A DNA stretch of 64,000 bases from Dactylosporangium sp. AC04546 (GCF_022095675.1 NZ_JAHYSG010000067.1:1-64000), one strand, 5' to 3'. Numbered from the stretch's first letter, positions 7,770 to 17,043 are shown. Made by a program: numbers and translations. Notes: generated from the letters alone by a model not told the origin.

Positions 7770-9229
7770 CGCAGCTCGTCCTTCGCGACGAGGCGGCCGC
7801 CGGCGAAGCACAACCGGTAGGTGGCGCTGGCCAGCGGGAAGTTGCCGTCCGTGTAGAACTCGCACACCGCGCCGGGCGGGGCCGCCGGCACGCCCACGGT
7901 GGGCCGTTCGGCGACCTGGCGGCGGGGGAGCAGTCCGGCGAGGTCGGCCCGGGCGGCGCCGACGGGGATGCGGTCGTAGTCGCGGGGCGGCAGGGTCGCG
8001 TCGGCGGCCACGATCGGGTAGTAGCCGGCCGCCAGCACCGCCGCGATCGCCGCGGGGGCGGCCACTGCGACGACGAGGCTGCGGCGGGCGCGGCGGCGGG
8101 CCTGGCGGTGTTCGGCCGCGACCGGGGTGTCGTCCTGCGCGGGGGCGGCGTGGTGGGGCAGCCTTGCCGCGACGCGGAACCCGCCCGCGTGCTCGCCGGC
8201 GGTGAACGTGCCGCCGGCGACCCGGACCCGCTCGCGCAGGCCGACGAGCCCCACGCCCGACCGCTGCGCGGGGAGCGGGCCGGACGGTGGCGGGTCGTTG
8301 GTGACGGCGATCGTGGTGGCGTCCGGTTCGTGGGCGAGCTCGACGGTGACAGCGGCCCCGGGGGCGTGGCGGGTGGCGTTGGTCAGCGCCTCCTGGACGA
8401 TGCGGTGGATGGCCCGGTCGACCATGACCGGCCGGGAATCGGCGGGGCCGGTCCGGGCGAGCTGCACGGCGACGCCGGAGGCGCGGGCGCGGCGGACGAG
8501 TTCGTCGACGTCCTCGGTGGTGACGGGGGCGGGTTGGGCGTCCTCGCGCAGGACGCCGATGATGTCGTGCAGGCGGTCGGTGGCGTCGGCGGCGCTGCGG
8601 CGGACCTCGTCGGCGGCCGCGCGGTGCGCTGGGGCCAGGCCGGGCGCGGTCTGCAGGGCCGCGGCGCGCAGCGCCACGAGCGCGAGCTGGTGGCCGAGCG
8701 AGTCGTGCATGTCCTGGGCGATGCGGGCCCGCTCCCGCAGGGCGACCATCTGCCGCTCGCGTTCGAGCCGCTCGGCGCGCTCCCAGCCGGCGGTGGCCAG
8801 CTCGACCTGCTGGGCGCGGTACCGGCCGGCAAGCCACGGGAACACGCCGCACATGAGCAGGATCGACGCGAGGAGCAGCCACTGCGACGGGGCGGTGCGC
8901 AGCAGGTCGAGGTTGACGAGGGTGCCCCCGGCGGCGACGGCCGTGAACACGGCGAGGGCCGGTCCGGTCCGGGCGGTGCGCCGGCCGACGAGGTAGCTCA
9001 GGACCGGGATGGCGAAGACGAAGTTGCCGTCGAAGAGGCTGCCGAGGACCACGACGACGAGGGCGAGGAGGGGCCGGGTGCGGCTGAGCCCGACGGCGAC
9101 GGCCATGGCGGCGAGGACCAGCACGAGGCCGCCGTACGCCGACGACATCGCCTGGTTGGCGGCGATCGGCGCGGCCAGCACCGCCCACAGCCCGGCGTCG
9201 AGGAGCCGCCGCCACCGTGAAGCACTCAT
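7766..9229 (-). CDS. HisKA_3-type sensor histidine kinase with extra C-terminal membrane domain
   Basis: The 487-residue kinase has four to five N-terminal TM helices (about residues 12-135), a short coiled stretch rich in ER, the HisKA_3 box around His175 ([14 protein letters not shown]), and an HATPase_c domain with EALTNATRH and [11 protein letters not shown]. Unusually the protein does not end there: after a basic stretch (RQARRRARR) a further TM helix (about 385-407, [19 protein letters not shown]) leads to an extracytoplasmic domain of about 80 residues containing two cysteines ([10 protein letters not shown] and [11 protein letters not shown]). That tail may sense an external signal, while the N terminus follows the intramembrane-sensing type. 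Coupled to the regulator gene. Confidence 0.9.
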   Translation of the reverse strand: MSASRWRRLLDAGLWAVLAAPIAANQAMSSAYGGLVLVLAAMAVAVGLSRTRPLLALVVVVLGSLFDGNFVFAIPVLSYLVGRRTARTGPALAVFTAVAAGGTLVNLDLLRTAPSQWLLLASILLMCGVFPWLAGRYRAQQVELATAGWERAERLERERQMVALRERARIAQDMHDSLGHQLALVALRAAALQTAPGLAPAHRAAADEVRRSAADATDRLHDIIGVLREDAQPAPVTTEDVDELVRRARASGVAVQLARTGPADSRPVMVDRAIHRIVQEALTNATRHAPGAAVTVELAHEPDATTIAVTNDPPPSGPLPAQRSGVGLVGLRERVRVAGGTFTAGEHAGGFRVAARLPHHAAPAQDDTPVAAEHRQARRRARRSLVVAVAAPAAIAAVLAAGYYPIVAADATLPPRDYDRIPVGAARADLAGLLPRRQVAERPTVGVPAAPPGAVCEFYTDGNFPLASATYRLCFAGGRLVAKDELR

Positions 9230-9337
9230 CGGCCCAGGCTAACGACGGTTTCCCGGCCCGCTGTACTGCCGAAGGTCAGGAATCGCGACGTTCAGCGGAC
9301 CGGTGGGAACCCCCCCCGCCCGCGCCGGAGGCGCGTG

Positions 9338-10357
9338 TCAGATCGGCGCGGTGCTGTGGCGGACGACGAGCTCGGTGGCGAGCTCGACGCGAGGGGTTTC
9401 GATCTCCTCGCCGGCGGCCATGCGCAGGACGGTGCGGGCGGCCAGCAGGCCCATCTCGGTCAGGGGCTGGCGGACCGTGGTCAGCGGCGGGGACGTCCAG
9501 CGGCTCTCCGGCAGGTCGTCGAAGCCGACCACCGACACGTCGTCGGGGACGCGCAGGCCGCGGCGGCGGACGGCCTCGAAGGCGCCGAGAGCCATCTGGT
9601 CGCTCGCGGCGAAGATCGCCGTCGGCGGGGTTTCGAGGGCCAGGAGGGCGTCGGCGCCGGCGCAGCCGGACTCGTGGTGGAAGTCGCCGGGCTGGACGAG
9701 CTCGGGCTCGATCCGCAGGCCGGCGGCGGCGAGAGCGGCGCCGTAGCCGTCGAGGCGGGCGCGGCTGCACAGCAGGCGGGTCGGGCCGGCGATGAAGCCG
9801 ATCCGGCGGTGGCCCAGGGTGATCAGGTGCTCGGTGGCGCTGAGGCCGCCGGCCCAGTTGGTGGCGCCGACCGTCGGCACGTCGAGCGCGGGGACGCCGG
9901 CGGGGTCGATGACGGCCAGCGGGATGGCGAGGCGGCGTAACTCGGCGTGCAGGGGCGGGGTCACGTCCGAGGTGACGAAGATGACGCCGTCGGTGGCGCG
10001 GGCCCGCAGGTTCTGCAGCCACTGGCGGGCCGAGGCGGGCTGGCCGTGGATGGCCGAGACGACGGTGCCGATGCCGGTGGAGTGGGCGACCTCCTCGACG
10101 CCGCGGATGATCTCGACCGCCCAGGGGCTGTCGAGGTCGTCGAACACGAGGTCGATGAGGCCCGCGGACGGGCGTTTGCGGCTCGCGCGGCGGCGGTAGC
10201 CGTGCTCGCGCAGCAGCTCCTCGACGCGTTCGCGGGTGCTGGGTGAGACGTCGGAGCGGCCGTTGAGGACCCGCGACACGGTCGGCACCGACACGCCGGC
10301 CTGCCGCGCGATCGCGGTGATGGTGACCCGGCCCGGGTCGTCGACTGTCACGGGCAT
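9338..10357 (-). CDS. LacI-family transcriptional regulator, likely xylan regulator
   Basis: The 339-residue protein has the LacI DNA-binding head [20 protein letters not shown] with hinge helix ([15 protein letters not shown]) and a periplasmic-binding-like sensor domain ending in [14 protein letters not shown] and TTVRQP. It is transcribed away from the xylanase gene, and two GGAA/TTCC-rich operator-like sequences lie in the shared 234-bp gap. I therefore infer it represses the GH11/CE4 unit until a xylan-derived sugar binds. The ATG at 10357 places the HTH at residue 12, as usual for the family. Confidence 0.88.
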   Translation of the reverse strand: MPVTVDDPGRVTITAIARQAGVSVPTVSRVLNGRSDVSPSTRERVEELLREHGYRRRASRKRPSAGLIDLVFDDLDSPWAVEIIRGVEEVAHSTGIGTVVSAIHGQPASARQWLQNLRARATDGVIFVTSDVTPPLHAELRRLAIPLAVIDPAGVPALDVPTVGATNWAGGLSATEHLITLGHRRIGFIAGPTRLLCSRARLDGYGAALAAAGLRIEPELVQPGDFHHESGCAGADALLALETPPTAIFAASDQMALGAFEAVRRRGLRVPDDVSVVGFDDLPESRWTSPPLTTVRQPLTEMGLLAARTVLRMAAGEEIETPRVELATELVVRHSTAPI

Positions 10358-10411
10358 CCCTTCCGCGACCGCGTGGTCCTCCCCGCATCATGCCGCAGAC
10401 CGGGCGGCGGT

Positions 10412-10437
10412 GAAAGTTCCGGAACGGTACGGAAACG
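10412..10437. promoter_or_regulatory. candidate LacI operator A of xylanase gene
   Basis: GAAAGTTCCGGAACGGTACG and the following GAAACG contain the inverted pair GTTCC/GGAAC and repeated GGAA units. The site lies between the LacI gene and the xylanase. Published actinomycete xylanase operators are GAAA/TTTC-rich, which fits in character; the assignment is inference. Confidence 0.5.
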
Positions 10438-10470
10438 TCGGCGGCCGGGTGGTACCGAAGCATGGAGATC

Positions 10471-10496
10471 AATTCCCGGAACTTTTCCGAAACTCG
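10471..10496. promoter_or_regulatory. candidate LacI operator B next to -35 box
   Basis: AATTCCCGGAACTTTTCC followed by GAAACTCG repeats the GGAA/TTCC theme of operator A about 59 bp away and ends directly at a TTGACA (10497-10502) that can serve as -35. A repressor bound here would block polymerase. A -10 is weak (near 10520-10526). Confidence 0.5.
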
Positions 10497-10591
10497 TTGA
10501 CACCCTCGCAGGCCTCGATCAGTGTCGATGTCGGGTCGCCGCTACGACCCGTCACACCCCCCATTCCCCCGCCAGGAGGAGGACCACGCCC

Positions 10592-11584
10592 ATGAACGAC
10601 GCCCCCGCCCGTCCGCGGCGTCGCCGCGCCGGGCTGCTGTTCGGCGGCCTCGCCGCCGTGGTGGTGGCGCTGGTCGCGACGCTGCCCGGCGTCGCCAGCG
10701 CGGCCGTCACGACCAACCAGACCGGCACGAACAACGGCTACTTCTACTCGTTCTGGACCGACAGCCAGGGCACGGTGTCGATGGACCTCGGCGCCGGCGG
10801 CAACTACAGCACCAGCTGGAGCAACACCGGCAACTTCGTCGCCGGCAAGGGCTGGAGCACCGGCGGGCGCCGCAGCGTCAGCTACTCCGGCAGCTTCAAC
10901 CCGTCGGGCAACGCCTACCTTGCGCTGTACGGCTGGACCCGCAACCCGCTCGTGGAGTACTACATCGTCGACAACTGGGGCACCTACCGCCCGACGGGCA
11001 CGTTCAAGGGCACCGTGACCAGCGACGGCGGCACGTACGACATCTACCAGACCACGCGGTACAACGCGCCGTCGATCGAGGGCAACAAGACGTTCAACCA
11101 GTACTGGAGCGTGCGGCAGTCGAAGAAGACCGGCGGCACCATCACCACCGGCAACCACTTCGACGCCTGGTCCCGCGCGGGCATGAGCCTGGGCAGCCAC
11201 GACTACCAGATCCTGGCGACCGAGGGCTACCAGAGCAGCGGCAACTCGAACATCACCATCGGCGGCGGCGGCCCGACGACCGGCCCGACGACGGGCGGCC
11301 CGACCGGGAACCCCGGCGGCGGGTGCACGGCGTCGCTGTCGGCGGGGTCGTCGTGGAGTGACCGGTACAACCTCAACGTGTCGGTGTCGGGGTCGAGCAA
11401 CTGGACGGTGACGATGAACGTGCCGTCGCCGGCGAAGGTGATCGCGACCTGGAACATCACCGCGAGCTACCCCAACGCCCAGACACTCGTGGCGAAACCC
11501 AACGGCAGCGGCAACAACTGGGGCGTGACGATCCAGCACAACGGCAACTGGACCTGGCCCACCGTCTCCTGCAGCGCGGGCTGA
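10592..11584 (+). CDS. GH11 endo-1,4-beta-xylanase with CBM2
   Basis: A 330-residue secreted enzyme: signal peptide of about 37 residues ending PGVASA, a GH11 beta-jelly-roll catalytic domain (about 40-222), a [25 protein letters not shown] linker, and a C-terminal CBM2 (about 245-330) with paired cysteines and conserved Trp residues. GH11 enzymes hydrolyse internal xylan bonds with retention; the nucleophile is Glu122 in [10 protein letters not shown] and the acid/base Glu211 in [11 protein letters not shown]. The ATG at 10592 follows AGGAGGAGG. Downstream, 3 bp separate it from the CE4 deacetylase, so both are in one operon for xylan attack. Its CBM2 is almost identical in DNA to that of the next gene. 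Confidence 0.95.
   Translation: MNDAPARPRRRRAGLLFGGLAAVVVALVATLPGVASAAVTTNQTGTNNGYFYSFWTDSQGTVSMDLGAGGNYSTSWSNTGNFVAGKGWSTGGRRSVSYSGSFNPSGNAYLALYGWTRNPLVEYYIVDNWGTYRPTGTFKGTVTSDGGTYDIYQTTRYNAPSIEGNKTFNQYWSVRQSKKTGGTITTGNHFDAWSRAGMSLGSHDYQILATEGYQSSGNSNITIGGGGPTTGPTTGGPTGNPGGGCTASLSAGSSWSDRYNLNVSVSGSSNWTVTMNVPSPAKVIATWNITASYPNAQTLVAKPNGSGNNWGVTIQHNGNWTWPTVSCSAG
11341..11576 (+). repeat. CBM2-encoding direct repeat, copy 1
   Basis: This 236-bp stretch recurs at 12343-12578; I count only two mismatches (ACGATG/ACCATG and AGACACTC/AGACGCTC). Both differences are silent, so the encoded binding modules are identical in this stretch. Confidence 0.93.
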
Positions 11585-11587
11585 GCG

Positions 11588-12586
11588 ATGCGGACACCGA
11601 GACGCCTGCTCGCCACCGCCCTTGCGGTCGCCGGGATGGCGGTGTCGACCGCCGTCGCCCTGACCGTCGCCGCGACGCCGTCGCAGGCGGCGACCTGCAA
11701 CGGGTACGTCGGGCTCACCTTCGACGACGGACCGTCGGCCAGCAACACGCAGCGCCTGCTCACCGCGCTGCGCCAGAACGGGCTGCGGGCCACGATGTTC
11801 AACCAGGGGCAGTACGCCGCGGCGAACCCGTCGCTCGTGCGGGCCCAGGTCGACGCGGGCATGTGGGTCGCCAACCACAGCTACACCCACCCGCACATGA
11901 CCCAGCTGAGCCAGGCCCAGATGGACTCCGAGGTCTCCCGGACCCAGCAGGCCATCGCGGCCGGGGGCGGCGGGACGCCGAAGCTGTTCCGGCCGCCGTA
12001 CGGCGAGACGAACTCGACGCTGCAGTCGGTGCTGTCGCGGTACGGGCTGACCCAGATCATCTGGGACGTCGACTCGCAGGACTGGAACAACGCCAGCGTC
12101 GACGCGATCGTGCAGGCGAATGCCCGGCTCACCAACGGCCAGGTCATCCTGATGCACGACTGGCCGGCCAACACGGTGGCCGCGATCCCGCGTATCGCGC
12201 AGGGTCTGGCCAGCCGCAACCTGTGCGCGGGCATGATCTCGCCGCAGACCGGCCGGGCGGTCGCACCCACCGGGGGCGGCGGCCCGACCACCGGCCCCAC
12301 CACGCCGGGGCCGGGCGGCGGGAGCTGCACGGCGACACTCTCGGCGGGGTCGTCGTGGAGTGACCGGTACAACCTCAACGTGTCGGTGTCGGGGTCGAGC
12401 AACTGGACGGTGACCATGAACGTGCCGTCGCCGGCGAAGGTGATCGCGACCTGGAACATCACCGCGAGCTACCCCAACGCCCAGACGCTCGTGGCGAAAC
12501 CCAACGGCAGCGGCAACAACTGGGGCGTGACGATCCAGCACAACGGCAACTGGACCTGGCCCACCGTCTCCTGCAGCGGCGGCTAG
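11588..12586 (+). CDS. CE4 polysaccharide deacetylase (acetyl-xylan esterase type) with CBM2
   Basis: The 332-residue secreted protein has a signal peptide (cleavage near TPSQA), a NodB-homology domain and a C-terminal CBM2. CE4 motifs are intact: TFDDGPS (Asp46 base, Asp47 metal ligand), NHSYTH (metal-binding His97 and His101), RPPYGE, DVDSQDW and LMHDW (His190). The layout matches Streptomyces acetyl-xylan esterases of this family, which remove acetyl groups from xylan so that xylanase can work. Being directly behind the GH11 gene strongly favours xylan over chitin or peptidoglycan. A perfect hairpin terminator follows the stop. Confidence 0.92.
   Translation: MRTPRRLLATALAVAGMAVSTAVALTVAATPSQAATCNGYVGLTFDDGPSASNTQRLLTALRQNGLRATMFNQGQYAAANPSLVRAQVDAGMWVANHSYTHPHMTQLSQAQMDSEVSRTQQAIAAGGGGTPKLFRPPYGETNSTLQSVLSRYGLTQIIWDVDSQDWNNASVDAIVQANARLTNGQVILMHDWPANTVAAIPRIAQGLASRNLCAGMISPQTGRAVAPTGGGGPTTGPTTPGPGGGSCTATLSAGSSWSDRYNLNVSVSGSSNWTVTMNVPSPAKVIATWNITASYPNAQTLVAKPNGSGNNWGVTIQHNGNWTWPTVSCSGG
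12343..12578 (+). repeat. CBM2-encoding direct repeat, copy 2
   Basis: Second copy of the 236-bp repeat described at 11341-11576. Copies are 1002 bp apart in direct orientation, so recombination between them could delete the deacetylase catalytic domain or keep the copies homogenised. Confidence 0.93.
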
Positions 12587-12598
12587 CGCCCGACCAAA

Positions 12599-12642
12599 AG
12601 AACGACCCCGGCCCTGTGCTCAGCGCAGGGCCGGGGTCGTTC
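12599..12642 (+). terminator. strong hairpin terminator of xylanase-deacetylase unit
   Basis: A perfect 18-bp stem (AGAACGACCCCGGCCCTG paired with CAGGGCCGGGGTCGTTCT) with an 8-nt loop starts 12 bp after the deacetylase stop. A run of T is almost absent, as is common in high-GC actinobacteria. Confidence 0.85.
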
Positions 12643-12675
12643 TGTCTGGCGCGTCGCCCGCGTGAGCGTCATCAC

Positions 12676-12731
12676 TTGACTACTGCGCCGCAGCATCTAT
12701 TCTTTTCCTACCAACTAGATGGACTAGATGG
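12676..12731 (+). promoter_or_regulatory. promoter and tandem ACTAGATGG element before rrf2-sulfate operon
   Basis: TTGACT (12676-12681) and TATTCT (12698-12703), 16 bp apart, look like -35 and -10 boxes. Two perfect tandem copies of ACTAGATGG follow (12714-12722 and 12723-12731) around the expected transcription start, a plausible site for the Rrf2 protein encoded downstream. The surroundings are unusually AT-rich for this genome. Confidence 0.55.
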
Positions 12732-12759
12732 ATTAAGTCGACTTACTCGGGAGGTGACC

Positions 12760-12795
12760 GTGGTTGGCGGTTGTCGCTGGGCGCGGTCGAGCTGA
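12760..12795 (+). CDS. possible 11-residue leader peptide with Cys codon
   Basis: After a strong ribosome site GGGAGG (12749-12754) a GTG at 12760 opens a tiny frame reading MVGGCRWARSS and stopping at TGA 12793-12795. It is in the same frame as the Rrf2 gene, 15 bp upstream of the Rrf2 GTG, which itself has only a weak GGGG site. Short Cys-containing upstream frames are known in actinobacteria before sulfur-assimilation genes, where stalling at Cys codons controls downstream expression. It might also just be a relic of a longer Rrf2 start. Confidence 0.35.
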   Translation: MVGGCRWARSS

Positions 12796-12810
12796 CCGGG
12801 GCACGACGCT

Positions 12811-13215
12811 GTGCACGTGTCCGTCCGCGCCGACTACGCCATGCGCGCGATGCTCGTCATCGCCGCTGCGGCGCCGGGCCGCATCACCGCACCTCAGCTA
12901 GCTGAAAAGGAACAACTGTCGATCGGGTCCCTCCAGGCGATCCTGCTCGACCTGCGCCGTGCGGGCCTGGTGCACAGCCACCGGAGCGCCGAGCGCGGGT
13001 ACGGGCTGGCCCGCCCGGCCGCGGCCATCACCGTGGGCGACGTCCTGCGCGCGATGGACGGCGCGCTGACCACCGTGCGCGGGTTGCCGACCGACCAGAC
13101 CAGCTACGCCGGCGTCACCCGCGGGCTGAGCCGCATCTGGCTCTCCGTGGACAGCGCCGTGAACGACATCGTCGACCGCGTCACGCTCGCCGACCTGCTC
13201 GAAGCCCCCCGATAG
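12811..13215 (+). CDS. Rrf2-family regulator lacking Fe-S cysteines
   Basis: The 134-residue protein opens with HVSVRADYAMRAMLVIA, the typical Rrf2 start, followed by a winged helix (APQLAEKEQLSIGSLQAILL, then RAGLVHSHR). IscR and NsrR relatives bind an iron-sulfur cluster through three cysteines; this protein contains no cysteine, so it resembles CymR-type members that control sulfur uptake through protein or metabolite contacts. It is the first gene before a four-gene sulfate transporter and is probably its regulator. GTG start at 12811; GTG at 12817 is an alternative. Confidence 0.85.
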   Translation: MHVSVRADYAMRAMLVIAAAAPGRITAPQLAEKEQLSIGSLQAILLDLRRAGLVHSHRSAERGYGLARPAAAITVGDVLRAMDGALTTVRGLPTDQTSYAGVTRGLSRIWLSVDSAVNDIVDRVTLADLLEAPR

Positions 13216-13248
13216 CGCACCGCCTACCCCAGAAGGACGGGTTCCCCC

Positions 13249-14280
13249 ATGAAGTACCGGATCAGAGCGGCCACCGCTCTCGCCGTCGCCGCCGGCTTAC
13301 TGCTGTCGGCGTGCGCGGGAACGTCCGCGTCGTCCGATTCCCCCGGTAGCGACGTGACGCTCAACATCGTCGGTTACGCGGTGCCCGAGGCCGCGAACAA
13401 GGCGATCGCGGCGGAGTGGAACAAGACCCCGGCCGGCAAGGGCGTGAAGTTCCAGACCTCCTACGGCGCATCCGGCGACCAGAGCCGCGCCGTGGTGGCC
13501 GGCCTCAAGGCCGACTACGTGCACTTCTCGGTCTCCAGCGACGTGACCCGCCTGGTCGACGCGGGCCTGGTGGAGAAGGACTGGAACGCCGGGCCGAACA
13601 AGGGCATCGTCTCGTCGTCGGTGGTCGTGCTCGCGGTACGCAAGGGGAACCCGAAGAACATCAAGGGCTGGGACGACCTGATCAAGCCCGGCATCGGCAT
13701 CGTGACCCCGAACCCGGCGTCCTCGGGCGCGGCGCGGTGGAACGCGCTGGCCGCGTGGGGGCACATCGCCAGCAACGGCGGCACCGACGCGCAGGCCACC
13801 GAGTACCTCACCAAGCTCTTCGCCAACGTCGTCTCGCTGCCCAACAGCGGCCGTGACGCCACCACCGCGTTCCTCGGCGGCACCGGCGACGTGCTGCTCG
13901 CCTACGAGAACGAGGCGATCCTGGCCCGCCAGAGCGGCGAGCAGCTCGACTGGGTGCTGCCGGACACCACGATCCTCATCGAGAACCCGGGCGCGGTGCT
14001 GAAGAACGCCAACCCGAAGGCCAAGGAGTGGCTCGACTTCGTCCTGAGCAAGGACGGTCAGCGCCAGTTCGCCCTCAAGGGCTTCCGCCCGATCATCCAG
14101 GGCGTCGACACCAAGGGCGTCGAGGGTGCGGTCGACCCGAACGATCCCTTCCCGGCGCCGAAGAAGCTGCTGACCGTGGAGAAGGACTTCACCAGCTGGT
14201 CGGCGCTGTCCAAGAAGTTCTTCGACGAGAAGGAAGGCATCGTCGTCAAGATCATCGCTGCGTCGGGCAAAGCCAAGTGA
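13249..14280 (+). CDS. sulfate ABC transporter substrate-binding lipoprotein
   Basis: A 343-residue extracellular binding protein of the sulfate/thiosulfate family (Sbp/CysP). It has a lipoprotein signal with lipobox LLSAC (Cys22). Family motifs include TSYGASGDQSRAVVAGLKAD, IKGWDDLIKPGIGIVTPNP and SSGAARWNALAAWGH, which contribute to the oxyanion pocket. AGAAGGA precedes the ATG. It delivers sulfate to the permease pair encoded immediately downstream, whose GTG start overlaps its TGA stop (GTGA). Confidence 0.93.
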   Translation: MKYRIRAATALAVAAGLLLSACAGTSASSDSPGSDVTLNIVGYAVPEAANKAIAAEWNKTPAGKGVKFQTSYGASGDQSRAVVAGLKADYVHFSVSSDVTRLVDAGLVEKDWNAGPNKGIVSSSVVVLAVRKGNPKNIKGWDDLIKPGIGIVTPNPASSGAARWNALAAWGHIASNGGTDAQATEYLTKLFANVVSLPNSGRDATTAFLGGTGDVLLAYENEAILARQSGEQLDWVLPDTTILIENPGAVLKNANPKAKEWLDFVLSKDGQRQFALKGFRPIIQGVDTKGVEGAVDPNDPFPAPKKLLTVEKDFTSWSALSKKFFDEKEGIVVKIIAASGKAK

Positions 14281-15134
14281 CGTCAGCGACCGTCTCCACG
14301 GGCCGGTCGGCGGGCAACCGCCGGCCGGCCCGGTCGGCGCGTTCAGGGCAGCCGCTCACTCGCGTCTCCGGGCTGGGGCTCGGGGTCGCGATGCTGTGGT
14401 TCAGCCTGCTGGTGCTGATCCCGCTGGCGGCCGTGGTCGCCGCCGCGTCCTCGGACGGCCTCGGCGCGTTCTGGGACGCGGTCACCAACGAGCAGACCTT
14501 CGCCTCGATCCGGCTCACCGTGGGCACCGCCTTCCTGGTCACGGTGGTCAACGTCGTGATGGGCACGCTCATCGCCTGGGTGCTGGTGCGCGACAACTTC
14601 TTCGGCAAGCGGGTGCTCGAGATCCTCATCGACATCCCGTTCGCGCTGCCGACGATCGTGGCCGGCCTGGTGCTGCTGTCGCTGTACGGGCCGACCAGCC
14701 CGCTCGGCGTCAACATCGCGAACACCCGGATCGCGGTCTTCCTCGCGTTCCTGTTCGTGACCCTGCCGTTTGTCGTGCGCACGGTGCAGCCGGTGCTCGC
14801 CGAGCTCGACCGCGAGGCCGAGGAGGCCGCCGCCTCGCTCGGGGCGAGCCGGTTCACGATCTTCTGGAAGATCATCCTGCCCAGCCTCACCCCGGCGATC
14901 ACCGCCGGGGCCGCGCTGTCGTTCGCCCGCGGTGTCAGCGAGTACGGCTCGCTGGTGCTGCTGTCGGGCAACCTGCCGATGCGCACCGAGGTCACGTCCG
15001 TGCGGATCCTCAGCAGCATCGAGAACGACCACCTGGAGAGCGCGGCCGCGGTGGCGACGGTCCTGCTGGTCATCTCGTTCGCCGTCATCGTGGTGCTCGA
15101 CATCATCCAGCGAAGGACGGTGCGCCGTGGGTAG
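14277..15134 (+). CDS. cysT: sulfate ABC transporter permease CysT
   Basis: The 285-residue inner-membrane protein has six hydrophobic segments and the binding-protein-dependent transport signature EEAAASLGASRFTIFWKIIL, which docks on the ATPase. The FALPTIVAGLVLLSLYG region is typical of CysT/CysU. I chose the GTG at 14277 that overlaps the preceding stop. The 3' end overlaps the next permease start by 8 bp. It works as a heterodimer with CysW for sulfate/thiosulfate import. Confidence 0.93.
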   Translation: MTSATVSTGRSAGNRRPARSARSGQPLTRVSGLGLGVAMLWFSLLVLIPLAAVVAAASSDGLGAFWDAVTNEQTFASIRLTVGTAFLVTVVNVVMGTLIAWVLVRDNFFGKRVLEILIDIPFALPTIVAGLVLLSLYGPTSPLGVNIANTRIAVFLAFLFVTLPFVVRTVQPVLAELDREAEEAAASLGASRFTIFWKIILPSLTPAITAGAALSFARGVSEYGSLVLLSGNLPMRTEVTSVRILSSIENDHLESAAAVATVLLVISFAVIVVLDIIQRRTVRRG

Positions 15135-15939
15135 AACCAACGGGCCGACGAAGTACGTGCTGCGGCTGATCGTGGTCGCGTACCTCTTCTTCCTGGTGGC
15201 CTGGCCGGTGTACCTCGTGGGCCAGAACGCCTTCAAGGACGGCTTCGAGGACCTGCAGGCGATCCTGACCGACCCGGACATCGTCCACGCGCTGCACCTG
15301 TCGGTGGAGATCGCGATCATCTCGGTCATCATCAACACGATCTTCGGCGTGGGCATCTCGATGCTGCTCGTGCGGTACCGCTTCCCGGGCAAGCGCCTGC
15401 TGAACGCCCTGCTCGACGTGCCGCTGTCGGTGTCGCCGATCGTCGTCGGCCTGGCGTTGGTGCTCGTCTACGGCGGCCGCACCGGCTGGTTCGGCCCCAC
15501 GCTGGAGAGCGCCGGCCTGCAGATCATCTTCGCCGAGCCGGGCATGGTGATGGCGACCGTGTTCGTCGCCCTGCCGCTGGTGATCCGCGAGGTCGTACCG
15601 GTGCTCGAGGAGATCGGCGACGAGCAGGAGCAGGCCGCCCGCAGTCTCGGCGCCAACGCGGTGCAGACCTTCCGGCGCATCACCCTGCCGTCCATCAAGT
15701 GGGGCATCACCTACGGCGTCGTGCTGAGCCTGGCCCGCTCGCTCGGCGAGTTCGGCGCCGTGAAGGTCGTCTCCGGCAACGTGCTCGGCGCCACCCGCAC
15801 CGCCACGCTGGTGGTCGAGGAGAAGTACCTCAACTTCGACAAGGGCGGCGCCTACGCCACCGCGTTCCTGCTCGCCCTCGTCGCCGTCGCCGCCATCATC
15901 GTCGTGTCCGTCCTCCGCCCGAAAGAAGAAGACCGATGA
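15127..15939 (+). CDS. cysW: sulfate ABC transporter permease CysW
   Basis: The 270-residue permease has six TM segments and the EAA loop [20 protein letters not shown]. The segment [20 protein letters not shown] and the ending with [19 protein letters not shown] are CysW-like. The GTG at 15127 ([17 protein letters not shown]) begins inside the end of cysT and its TGA lies in the ATGA overlap with the ATPase gene, so all four transporter genes are translationally coupled. Confidence 0.93.
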   Translation: MGRTNGPTKYVLRLIVVAYLFFLVAWPVYLVGQNAFKDGFEDLQAILTDPDIVHALHLSVEIAIISVIINTIFGVGISMLLVRYRFPGKRLLNALLDVPLSVSPIVVGLALVLVYGGRTGWFGPTLESAGLQIIFAEPGMVMATVFVALPLVIREVVPVLEEIGDEQEQAARSLGANAVQTFRRITLPSIKWGITYGVVLSLARSLGEFGAVKVVSGNVLGATRTATLVVEEKYLNFDKGGAYATAFLLALVAVAAIIVVSVLRPKEEDR

Positions 15940-16928
15940 GCATCGAGATCGCAGGCGTGAGCAAGCGCTTCGGGGACTTCGTCGCGCTCGACAACGTGTC
16001 GGTCAGCATCCCGTCGGGCCGGCTCACGGCGCTGCTCGGCCCGTCCGGCGGCGGCAAGTCGACGCTGCTGCGCATCATCGCCGGGCTGGAGCGCTCCGAC
16101 AGCGGCCGGGTCGAGATCGAGGGCATCGACGCCACGAACCTGCCGCCGCAGAAGCGCAACGTCGGCTTCGTCTTCCAGCACTACGCCGCCTTCAAGCACA
16201 TGTCGGTGCGGCGCAACGTCGGCTTCGGCCTGCAGATCCGCAAGCGGCCCAAGGACGAGATCCGTGCACGGGTCGACGAGCTGCTCAAGTTGGTACACCT
16301 GGAGCAGTTCGGCGAGCGGCTGCCCGCCCAGCTGTCCGGCGGCCAGCGCCAGCGCATGGCGCTGGCCCGCGCGCTCGCGGTGAAGCCGACCGTGCTGCTG
16401 CTCGACGAGCCGTTCGGCGCCCTCGACGCCAAGGTGCGCAAGGAGCTGCGCGACTGGCTGCGCCGGCTGCACGACGAGGTGCACGTCACCACCGTCTTCG
16501 TCACGCACGACCAGGAGGAGGCCCTGGAGGTCGCCGACGAGATCGTGGTGATCAACGACGGGCGCATCGAGCAGATCGGCTCGCCCGACGACCTCTACGA
16601 CCGGCCGGCCAACGACTTCGTGATGAAGTTCCTCGGCCCGGTCACGCAGCTCGGCGACCAGCTCGTCCGCCCGCACGACCTGCAGATCGGCCTCACGCCG
16701 GGCGGCCCGGACGACGTCACCGGCACGGTCGGGCGGATCACCCGGATCGGCTTCGAGATCCGCATCGACGTCACCACCGCCGGCGGCCAGGAGGTCATCG
16801 TGACGCTGACCCGCAACGAGTTCCTCGGCCTGGGACTGGAGGTGGGCACGACCGTGCACCTGCGGATCGCGCCGGGCAGCCCGACGACGCCGGCTCGCAC
16901 CGCGACGCCCGAGCCCGCGGCGGTGTAG
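15936..16928 (+). CDS. cysA: sulfate ABC transporter ATPase CysA
   Basis: The 330-residue ATPase contains Walker [11 protein letters not shown]-loop VFQHYAAF, signature [15 protein letters not shown], Walker [13 protein letters not shown] and switch His in [15 protein letters not shown]-terminal TOBE-like domain follows ([16 protein letters not shown] to about residue 320), as in CysA/MalK ATPases. It energises sulfate import through CysT-CysW. A long inverted repeat just beyond the stop likely ends the operon. Confidence 0.95.
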   Translation: MSIEIAGVSKRFGDFVALDNVSVSIPSGRLTALLGPSGGGKSTLLRIIAGLERSDSGRVEIEGIDATNLPPQKRNVGFVFQHYAAFKHMSVRRNVGFGLQIRKRPKDEIRARVDELLKLVHLEQFGERLPAQLSGGQRQRMALARALAVKPTVLLLDEPFGALDAKVRKELRDWLRRLHDEVHVTTVFVTHDQEEALEVADEIVVINDGRIEQIGSPDDLYDRPANDFVMKFLGPVTQLGDQLVRPHDLQIGLTPGGPDDVTGTVGRITRIGFEIRIDVTTAGGQEVIVTLTRNEFLGLGLEVGTTVHLRIAPGSPTTPARTATPEPAAV

Positions 16929-16929
16929 C

Positions 16930-16995
16930 ACAGACGTTGGTCGATCCACCCTCGCCCCGGCGCCGGCGGTTGAGGGTGGATCGACCAACGTCTGT
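16930..16995. terminator. long perfect inverted repeat between cysA and sialidase
   Basis: A 24-bp arm at 16930-16953 pairs perfectly with 16972-16995 around an 18-nt loop. It starts 2 bp after the cysA stop and ends about 20 bp before the sialidase operator. A transcription terminator is the simplest reading, though the stem is unusually long and lacks a T-run. Confidence 0.7.
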
Positions 16996-17016
16996 CCAGG
17001 GCCGCGGGGGCTAGAA

Positions 17017-17043
17017 GACATCCCACGTTCTACGTAGGATGTC
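17017..17043. promoter_or_regulatory. 27-bp palindromic operator at first sialidase start
   Basis: The left half GACATCCCACGT and the right half ACGTAGGATGTC are inverted copies separated by 3 bp. A -10-like TAGAAG (17012-17017) touches its left end. Sites of the same type occur at the GH42 and importer promoters. It overlaps the first possible ATG (17039) of the sialidase. I infer binding by one or both GntR proteins of the locus. Confidence 0.72.

Noticed and set aside
10469-12541. 690-residue minus-strand frame with internal repeats
   Set aside because: Shadow of the xylanase and deacetylase genes; its repeat just mirrors the duplicated CBM2.
16930-16995. Insertion-sequence or attachment-site end
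   Set aside because: No transposase or integrase is nearby and no direct target repeat flanks the arms; a terminator is simpler.
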